This document shows, piece by piece, positions 24,405 through 32,959 of a stretch of DNA of 64,000 bases. Position 1 is the first letter of the stretch. Each line of letters opens with the position of its first letter. Below the pieces are notes generated by a model. The model worked only from the letters and a program-made list of their open reading frames with translations. It did not search any database and was not told the DNA's origin. Position numbers and translations under genes: made by a program. This stretch comes from Zygnema cylindricum (lineage: Eukaryota > Streptophyta > Zygnematophyceae > Zygnematales > Zygnemataceae): positions 145,860-209,859 of the forward strand of contig JBBHKE010001749.1 in NCBI GenBank assembly GCA_037447655.1, written 5' to 3'.

Positions 24405-25453
24405 TGCAATCATATGTCCTCCATTGGACTACAAAATACAGAAAGCCTCTAGATAGCTATTAACTAACCCACTTTGAATGGCAACCACTGGTACCCTAGC
24501 AGACAAACAGACAATCTAACTGCACCCCTGTGCAGCCTGGACTCCCCTGAGTCCGTAGAAAAGGAAATCTCTGAAAACGCCCAACCAGGCGATAAGTTAT
24601 AGGGTGGCAAAGATGCCAATTTATACAAACTATCAAAGAGAGAGAGAGGACTATCTTCCTGATTTTTCCTAAGTCCTAGTTTTTTCTAGTTCCTCTCACA
24701 GCCTCTATCTACTGCATGTACGAACCAATCAAAACACTGTACAGTACTAGAAAGTACTACTGCCGATGTACTTTCTATACAGCCTCTGTACGACAAGGCC
24801 ATTAGGAGGACGCGTGTCCATTTTCCACTCGTCACTACGTTCCTCGGAATTCCTGCGACCAAATGTCGTCTCTCCACGTGGCGTCAGGTCATGCCACGTC
24901 ACTAAATGCCAAAGTTACCATTCCGAGATTTCGGCGATGATGTGCGCCGTCAGATTTGACGCGAAATGTTATCTCAGCCGTAATAAATACTTGCGCGATA
25001 TTTGATTCGATGTCGAAACAAAATGTGCGATATGCGTTTTAAATTAGTATAGTACTTCGTACTTTATCAAAACTGTATCTATGCACTCCGTAAAGATTTT
25101 CAGTTAAATGATTTCTGTATAGTACAATAGTTTAAATGCTAATCAAACCCTATATCTCCTAGCGGACTTCTACGACAGACTGGTTAGAGCTAACGGCTAC
25201 GCCGCGCTCTACTGGTCGAAGGTTCGAGTCCTGCCGGACTCAACCTTTGTTGAGAGTGACGTAAGTCACTCTTTAGTCCTTCCCATGGAGCTGAGGCAGC
25301 CATGGCTCCATTGCTCTCTCTCTCCTTCAGTGACTACAACAAGTATGGGGGCGAGAGAGAAGAGATGGAGGTAGGCTGCTTACATTTTCTTTTGTATGTT
25401 TTCCGCTAATTAATTTAGACCTAAAAAATACAATTAAACTAATTATTTCAACA
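24405..25453 (-). repeat. 3' LTR of element G
   Basis: 1049 bp. The plus strand carries the tRNA-like module (25165-25241). Its B-box GGTTCGAGTCC (25221-25231) matches the Pol III consensus, and its T-arm is 25218-25234 (loop TTCGAGT). GGTTAGAGC, typical of a tRNA D arm, begins at 25182. The palindrome is at 25001-25022. CCACGTGG occurs near 24875. The polypurine tract (minus) lies at 25454-25466. Confidence 0.93.
25165..25241 (+). other. tRNA-like module antisense to element G (clearest B-box copy)
   Basis: GGTTAGAGC at 25182 resembles the 3' half of a tRNA D arm. GGTCGAAGGTTCGAGTCC (25214-25231) resembles a variable loop plus T arm. No acceptor stem or normal anticodon arm forms, so this is not a tRNA gene. 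The T-arm-like core recurs in the other LTRs, always antisense to the element. Confidence 0.5.
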
Positions 25454-25466
25454 CTCCCCTTATTTT

Positions 25467-28400
25467 CTAGTCTAATTTTAACTTTTCTTTTAATCCACTC
25501 TTTTCTCTGCAATATTTTAACTTTGGAGAGGGCACAGGTTTGGTCATCATGTTAGCCACCATTTCCTCATCAGATCTATATACAAGATTCACTATTTTAT
25601 TCTCCACTTTTTCTCTTACAAAACTTAATCTTATGTCCATATGTTTAGCCTTAAAATGATGTTTTGGATTGGCTGCAATTGCTATGGCCGCTTGATTATC
25701 ACAAAACACTTCATGCACTCCCTCCTTCATATACCCCAGTTCTTGCAGCAAGGACTTGACCCATATCAACTCTTTCACAGCAAAACAAGAGGCCATGTAC
25801 TCAGCCTCCATAATGGACTGAGCAACCACCTTTTGTTGCTTACTGCTCCAAAAGCAAGCACCTTACCCCACATACAAAACATATCCAGAAGTGCATCTTC
25901 TCATAGATGCAGCCCCATAACTGGTATCACTCCAAGTGGTGATATCAATGTGCTCCCCTCCCAAATGCAACCATAATTCTCAGGTTCCAACCAGATATCT
26001 CATGACTCTCTTGGTTGCCTCCCATTCTCTCTTTCTAGGATCATTAAGACTCCTACTGAGTACTCCAACTGCTGCCGCTATGTCCTATCTGGTACAGTTC
26101 ATAAAGTAGATTAAACTTCCTACGACCTGTCTATAAGGGATAGACTTCATAAACTCTCTCTCCTCTGGACTCATCTGATTGTCTAAGATCATCACTCCTC
26201 CTTCTACACTCCCATCACTTACTTTTTTCAAGTCCATGGGAGTGGTACAACTGTTAGCATTTTCCATCTGGAATTTCTTAAGCATTATACCTATTGCTTC
26301 TTTCTGAGTAAGTTTGATAATCTTCTTCCCCCAATCTCTCTCCATTTGGATCCCCAAAATATATTTTGCCTCCCCTAAATCCTTCATATCAAATCTGCCC
26401 CTAAGATCTTTCTTTAGCCTATTGATCTTCTCCAAAGACTTGCTTAACACAAGCAGATCATCCACATAAATTGCAATAAAAATGACACCATTCTCATCTT
26501 CGAACATATAGATAGAATGGTCGGAGCTAAATCCGAATATATCCCTGATCGGTGAGAAACTCATCTAGTTTCTTATTCCACTTTCGGGGAGCCTGCTTCA
26601 GTCCATATAAGGATTTTATTAGCCTGCAGACTTTGCTCTCTTCTCCTTCTTCCAGCAACCCCTCGGGTTGCCTCATGAAAATTTCTTCCTCTAACTCACC
26701 ATTAAGAAAAGCTGTCTTAATGTCTATCTGGTGGATTTCTATGATTTTCGCTGCTGCCAGACTGAGGAGTATCCTTACTGAGGGAAACCGAACAACTGGA
26801 GCAAAGGTCTCCTCATAGTCAATCCCCTCTTTTTGAGTGAACCCTTTTGCTACCAATCGAGCCTTATATCTCTCAATGGTATTATCTGGGTTCAGTTTTA
26901 GTTTAAATACCCATTTACACCCAATAGGTTTTCTGTTTGGAGGACATCCGCTAATTCCCAAGTATTTGCTTCCATGATAGAAGCCATCTCATCATTTATG
27001 GCTCTAATCCATCTTTCTTTCTCTGGACTATTCATTGCCTCCGAGTAAGACTGAGGCTCATCTGGGTGAGATAGCTTAGTTACCTTATGAGCAGCTTGTT
27101 TTTCGTGTATCCTTTTGCTGCTCCTCCTTCCTCCCTCAAACTCCGAAGCAGGAATGGATGGAAGTCTTGGATTTATTCTCATTGTCTCATCGGCTCCCAT
27201 GTCCATGGAAGTCGGTTCTTGTCCCGCTTCTTTTATCTCCTCGAGTCCATAAGAGTATGTGAGGTTTCCGGTGAGTCTCCTATATCTTAGATCTCCCCTG
27301 AATTTGCAATCACGGTTTCACTCATGTCCCTTTCGGGAACGATCGAGTTCTCCTCACTTTCGGACACAAATCTGATTCTTATCTTCTTTGTATATTTGAA
27401 AGGGTCAAATGACTTCCCTTCATCCATGACAACTAAGTGTTTGACCAAAATGATATCTTGCTTTGCTAAGTCATAGACTCTATATCCCTTAACATCCTCA
27501 TCATATCCCAAAAAGTATCCAGGTTTTCCGTTAGCATCTAGTTTCCAGTTTTTTCCTATGCGTGTCAAGACTGTAAACTTAGCTACCGAATACTTTAAGG
27601 TGTGAGATATCTGGTTTCCTTCCAACCCATCTCTCATAAGGTGTCACTCCCTTTACAACTGAGGTAAGGACTCTATTTTTAATGTAGTTGGCACAGTTCA
27701 TTGCTTCTGCCCAAAATCTCTTTCTTATTTTCTTGTTTGCCAACATACTGCATACACTATCTCCTAGTGTTCGATTCAACCTCTCAGCTACCCCATTTTG
27801 TTCCGGGTTATATGGTACAGTTTTCTGGTGCTGCACTCCCTCATCTCTCAAATATTCCTCAAACTGGTTAGAGGTATATTCCCCCCCATTATCACTCCTT
27901 ATCCTCTTAATAGGGGTTTCATGCAACTTCTCACTCCAAGCTTTATATTCTTTCAAGTAAGTTGATGCTTCAGACTTTTTTTTCAGAAAGTAGACTCTAG
28001 AGTATCTAGACCAGTCATCGGTTATTGTCATCATAAACCTCTTTCCTCCAACCGAAAGTACTTTTGCGGTTCCCCAAATATCTGTGTGGACCAAATCTAA
28101 CACTTACTCACCTCTATATGTGGGGGCTTTGGGAAAGGGAAGTCTGTGAGCCTTACCTTGAGCACAATTACTACAATCATCCATCATTTCATTATCCCCA
28201 AACTGAATGCCATCTACTACCCCAAGCTTTTTCATTTCCCTCAACCTATCAAAATGCACATGCCCCAACCGCTTATGCCAAATCATCACCTTATGAACAC
28301 CAACATAGTAAGCATTCTTCTTTTCATTACTCAGGTTAAGCCTAAACATTCCTTGGCTACCCTTATCTGCCGTGAAGTAAACTTCATCCCCATACTTAGT

Positions 28401-29815
28401 TGTAAAGACTCCCTTTCTGGTGAAGGTATTAAACTCTTTATCGTCTAACACATACGTAGAGACAAGATTTTTACTCAGCTGAGGAATGTAGAGTACATCT
28501 GAGAATGTAAGTATATAAGTCTTACCCTCCACTAAGACTTTCATATCTACTGATCCCACTAGATCTGTAGTAACCACTCTCCCATCCCCATACTCTATCT
28601 CTACAGTAGGGGTCTTTCTTAGCTTAGTGAAGAGTTCTTTATCACGACACATATGCATGGATGCACCTGAGTTGATGATCCATCCTTCCTGTGGAGCTTC
28701 CCGAATTGCTCCAAGGGCACACTTCTGTCTTCGAGGGATCTCCTTCTCCTCCAGACTCTCGTCAAGAAGAAGCTCCCCATCTTTCTCAGAGGACTCAACC
28801 TCAATTTCTCTTGACACTTTTGTAACCACAAGTGCCTTTTTCTTCCCTCCAGAAAAACCCCCTCCACGGTTCTTTGGGAGCCTTAGTTGCGATAGCTTGA
28901 CACAATCTGCGATGAAATGTCCCGACTTTTTGCAAAAATGACAAAGACCCTTTGGGGGCCTCGGTCCCCCTGAATGATCTCTTTCCCCTTTGTAAGGTTT
29001 CTTCGTGTCTTTCCCCCATCGGTCCCTCCTGCTGCTAGAGCTTGAATGCTCTTTCCTCCTCTCCTAATCTCCATTGTGTTTTCCTGCACAAGTATCATCC
29101 TGACCACTGTGTTGCATTTCTATGAACTATCAAGCATTTCCTGTACTCAAAACACTATATTCTCAAACTCATTTGGTAACTTTATGATAAGGGTGTTAAC
29201 TTTCATTTTCCTTGTACCTGTCCACCCGGCACTTTCCATCTCCATATACAAACAAGAAAGATCATTACAGTAATCTAACATCTTTCCTCCTTTGTAAGTG
29301 TAACTCTGTAGTTTTTGCTCAGCCAACCAGAGCTCCTGAATAGTTCCAGCTCTATAAATCTTTACCAAACTCACCCACAACTCCTCGGCCTTATAAATGT
29401 GAAGATGAGGGGTGGCTAAAGCTTCAGTGAGGTGCCTCAGAATGAAGTTCTTGGCAGCCATTTTTTTATCCTCCCATATTTAAGTATCGTTCTCCGCAGT
29501 GTTCACGGTCGCCGCTCCTGGTACTGTGCCAATAGGAGTGAGGAGTGTCTCCTTCCCTTTCCCCATTTTGGACACATTGCTGTCCCCATCATCTGCCTCC
29601 TCGGCTGAGGCATTCGTTGTTGTAGTAAAACTTACTCCTCCAAATCCTGGTGGAGTTACCGAAGGTGGACATTTCACTTGTCCACTGACGATACCCTAGT
29701 ATCGTTTTTCGCACAAAGCTCCCATCATCATGGCTTCCCATTAGATGGACCCAGATCCATTAAAGGTGGGCACCCTAGAGGGTGGGCGCAAAACGTGAAA
29801 CTTTGTGTCCTACAT
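25467..29815 (-). pseudogene. Broken copia gag-pol of element G
   Basis: The start ATG 29815 in the LTR is followed directly by TAG. Gag fragments lie at 29677-28883. The zinc knuckle near 28950 is intact (CHFCKKSGHFIADC). The protease active site reads NSGAS, an Asp-to-Asn change that would abolish catalysis. HHCC is near 28250. Integrase 28103-27579 keeps all three acidic residues (TDIWG, SDNGGEY, NGVAERLNR). RT covers 27206-26085 with a frameshift near 26540 and an intact YVDD near 26460. RNase H is 25829-25467, ending at TAG 25467-25469. Confidence 0.92.
29781..29794 (-). other. Primer-binding site of element G, decayed
   Basis: One base inside the LTR boundary, 12 of 14 positions match the initiator tRNA-Met anticodon arm complement seen perfectly in C and D. 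Confidence 0.65.
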
Positions 29816-30024
29816 TGGACTAAAGAATACAAGAAGCCTCTAGATAGTTATTAACTAACCCACTTTGAATGGCAACCACTACTACCCTAGCAGATAAGCA
29901 GACAATCTAATTGCACCCCTGTATAGCCTGGACTCCACTAAGTCCGTTCGAAAAAGATTCCCTGAAAATGCCCAACCATGGGATAAGTTATGAGGCAGTA
30001 AAAATGTGAATTTGTCCAAACTCT
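29796..30024 (-). repeat. 5' LTR of element G, truncated
   Basis: The U5-side 229 bp align with the start of the 3' LTR (24405 onward). Homology stops at CTCT (30024), where sequence with the hAT end GGTCGCAAAAG begins. The missing ~820 bp are not found on the far side of the hAT cluster. Confidence 0.88.
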
Positions 30025-30981
30025 CAAGGTCGCAAAAGTTAAAAAAAAAATGTGATACCCGAATCCAATATTTTTTTGTATCAAAATCTGAACACCCGAA
30101 ATCGCCCCCATTGTGTCACGCTCCTAAATTGTTTGCCGTTACTACGCGTTTACGAAAAAAATAGTTAACCGAAACTCGATTTCCGACTACCCGTACCCGC
30201 TTGTACCCGAATAAGTACAAAATTAATGGTACATCTCCCACATACCTTCCACGATACCAATAGTACAAAGTATAATAATGTTGAATAGTATGCCACAATA
30301 TTGTACTGAACAGCTCTAGTAAAACGTCGATTTTTTTTCAAAATCTGAACATCGGCTTGCCGGGGTACACATCGGGTACAGATTCGGGTTAGAGGTCGCA
30401 AAAGTCAAAATTTTACATAACCGAAATTGACCGTTTTTTTTTTCAAAATCTGAGTAACTGACGCCTTACCGGGTGATGTCATGCTCCAAAATTGTTAACC
30501 GTTAACCGACCGGCGTTTACAAAAATAAAATTTAATAGAAACTTGATTTCTCGCGACTAATCGTACCAGCCTGTAACCGAAAAAGTAAAAAAAACAATCT
30601 TAGTTTCTCATGACGTATTAATAAGCCAATAATTAAGATTTGTCGCGTTCCTTAAGATTTGTGAAATGAAGTGTTACTACCGTGTCAGATTTGCGGCGCT
30701 AATCATGATGTCACGTACTTCCACGATACCAAAGAGTACAAAGTACAATAATGTTGGATTGTATGGACAGTACAAAATTTTCACTTTTTTTCGTTTTTTG
30801 TTTGACCGACCGTAACCGATTTTTTTTTTTTTTTTTTGGTGAATCAACCGACCGCGACCGCCCGGCCTCCAAAATTTGGCAACCGAATCCGTTCCGGATC
30901 CGGCGCGGGTGGTCAGTTAACGGTCGGTCACGGTTTCGGTTGATCATTTGCGACCTCTGATTCGGGTACCCTATTGCGACC
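30025..30981. mobile_element. hAT-like non-autonomous element X0, split by X1, boundaries uncertain
   Basis: The left end CAAGGTCGCAAAAG and the right end ...TTGCGACCTTTA are imperfect inverted versions of the X1/X2 ends. About 380 bp remain without X1. It carries no coding sequence, and no target duplication is visible at its outer ends. Its interior resembles X1 (CACGATACCAATAGTACAAAG). Confidence 0.5.
30390..30959. mobile_element. hAT-type non-autonomous transposon X1
   Basis: 570 bp with terminal inverted repeats (T/C)AGAGGTCGCAAA and a perfect 8-bp duplication ATTCGGGT (30382-30389, 30960-30967). The 8-bp duplication and the CAGRG-type ends are hAT hallmarks. It is inserted in X0, has no transposase frame, and holds long A and T runs. 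It contains one copy of the unit that is amplified in X2. Confidence 0.85.
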
Positions 30982-31121
30982 TTTATTGTTGTATTTCGGG
31001 TAAAGATCTATTGTGATAAATTCTATACTCGATATGTCTAATATCGAGTGATCAGAGGGCTCGATACATCGCTTCGGGACCAACAAAAAATTCTCGCGAT
31101 ATATTTGGTAGGATGCGGGGG

Positions 31122-31934
31122 CAGAGGTCGCAAACGGTCAACCGAAACCGTGACCGACCGTTAACCGACAGCCCGCGCCGGATCCGGAACGGATTCGGTT
31201 GCCAAATTTTCGGGGTCGGGCGGTTACGGTCGGTTGACTCAACAGGAAAAAAAAAACGGTCAGTTACGGTCGGTCAAACAAAAAACCAAAAAAAATGAAA
31301 ATTTTGTACTTTTTTTTTCCAACATTATTGTTCTTTGTACTTTTGGTATCGTGGAAGTACGTGGCATCATGATTAGCGTCGCAAAATCTGACACGGTACT
31401 GTAGTAAGCAATTTATTTCGCAAATCAAAGGGAACGCGACAAAGCGTCGCAAATCTGACATGATAGAACACTATTCATTTCGAAAATCTTAGGGAAAGCG
31501 ACAAAGCGTCTCAAATCTGAGACGGTAGTACAATATTCATTTCGCAAATCTTAGGCAACGCGACAAAGCGTCGCAAATCTGACACAGTAGTACACTATTC
31601 ATTTCGCAAATCTTAGGGAACGCGACAAAGCGTCGCAAATCTGACACGGTAGTAACACTATTCATTTCGCAAATCTTAAGGAACGCGACAAATCGTAATT
31701 ATTGGCTTATTCCGTCGTACATTGATTAATTTTGTACTTTTTCGGTTACGGGCGGGCACGGTTAGTCGCTAAAAATGAAGATTCGGTTAATTTTTTTTTT
31801 CGTAAACGACGGTCGGTTAACGGTTAACAATTTTGGAGCGTGACAAAACTCGGTCGGGCGTCGGTTACTCGGATTTTGAAAAAAAAAAAACGGTCGGTTT
31901 CGGGTATGATTTTTTTTTACTTTTGCGACCTCTG
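31122..31934. mobile_element. hAT-type non-autonomous transposon X2 with minisatellite
   Basis: 813 bp, ends CAGAGGTCGCAAA and the exact inverse. It has a perfect 8-bp duplication TGCGGGGG (31114-31121, 31935-31942). It is the same family as X1, in opposite orientation. It is longer mainly because an internal 62-bp unit is repeated about five times. No transposase is present. Confidence 0.88.
31378..31690. repeat. 62-bp minisatellite inside X2
   Basis: About five units, each with GCGACAAAGCGTCGC, a 5-bp-stem hairpin, followed by AAATCTGACACGGTAGTA and ATTCATTTCGCAAATCTTAG. Units differ by a few bases. X1 has one unit only (near 30630-30695, opposite strand). Confidence 0.88.
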
Positions 31935-32207
31935 TGCGGGGGTCCGTAAAAGCTTGGTACGTGTACAAATTTTGTACGTTATATCGTACGGTAAACAGCA
32001 AGGAAAACCCTACGGTGAATCGTAAGAAAGATCTTCTCCCTCCCCGCTGCTGATTGTGATTTTTCTTTTGACCTAACGTCACTTTTGATATAGCGCGATA
32101 AGAATATATCGATTTATAGGACGATATACCGGCTTAATGTTGCAATATTGACCGTATCGATATATCGTACCGAGGAATATCGACAAGGTGCCTTCGATAC
32201 GAAACAC

Positions 32208-32384
32208 TACACCGTGAATCGCTATTAGTGTCAATGTTTTTTTCGCCACTTAAAACACCTTTTATCCGTATACACATGTCGGATTGTGGATCTGACGGTT
32301 GCGATTGATAGGTAGCATTCTCAGCTTCCGATTGGTGGTCTCAAATTGAAAATCCGACAATTGTGTACGAAAAAAACGGTGTAC
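32208..32384. repeat. Partial MITE-like repeat (ACACCGTGAATCG family)
   Basis: ACACCGTGAATCGCTATTAG and TTCGCCACTTAAA match the left end of the repeat at 56346. The right end is short and unclear (AACGGTGTA). Confidence 0.4.
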
Positions 32385-32388
32385 TGTA

Positions 32389-32959
32389 CAGTACACCGCC
32401 AATCGCTATTAGCGTAGAAGTTTCTTTAGCGTATATGAATAATTACCGTGGTTTACGCTAATTAAGAATTTGAAAATTTTGAAAAAAAACATCCATTCTA
32501 ATTGTTTAACAATTCTAATTTGGGTCTTTGAAAAAAATAAATGTCGGTCGCAAACATGCTTACGCTAATATAGGTATTTGTACAGAATCTGACAAATCTT
32601 ACAGAAATCGTACGTTCACACAGTCGAAACGTGGTTGCCGGACGAAGATGTGCGAACGTGATATATGACAACCCGATCATATCCCCTTTTCAGAGCGCAC
32701 ATTCTCATGCGTCCGCGGTTACTAAAAATCATTAATTATACGTTTTCACTTAAAAAGGTACAATTTTGTACGGTTTGACATTGTCCGTACATCACACTAA
32801 TTAAATGATAACATACTTCCGTTTTGTACGGTACTAAAAAATTATCCCTAAATAGAGCAGAGAAAAAAATAGAATGAACTACGCTAATGCAGAATAAAAA
32901 TAAAAAAAAGCGGGACGGAATTAGCGTACATAACGCTAATAGCGATTGGCGGTGTACAG
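32389..32959. mobile_element. MITE with TA target duplication, M1
   Basis: About 28-bp inverted repeats: left CAGTACACCGCCAATCGC, right inverse CTGTACACCGCCAATCGC, both continuing TATTAGCGT. Flanked by TA on both sides, compatible with a Tc1/mariner-type MITE. AT-rich interior, no coding region. Minus-strand ORF 32498-32680 inside it has no recognisable content. Confidence 0.7.

Larger units (their letters stand above)
24405..30024 (-). mobile_element. Copia-type LTR retrotransposon G, 5' LTR truncated
   Basis: Minus-strand element close to A in sequence. The 3' LTR is 24405-25453, gag-pol 29815-25467, and the 5' LTR survives only as 29796-30024. There it meets hAT-like sequence and does not resume. 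It is inserted in the 3' LTR of C. Stops and frameshifts make it inactive, but it keeps the best-preserved zinc knuckle and integrase of the window. Confidence 0.92.

Noticed and set aside
25165-25241. Genuine tRNA gene
   Set aside because: T arm and B-box are good but no acceptor stem or anticodon arm forms, and it repeats in the LTRs.
31378-31690. CRISPR-like array
   Set aside because: Units are contiguous near-identical 62-bp repeats with no unique spacers, inside a eukaryotic transposon.
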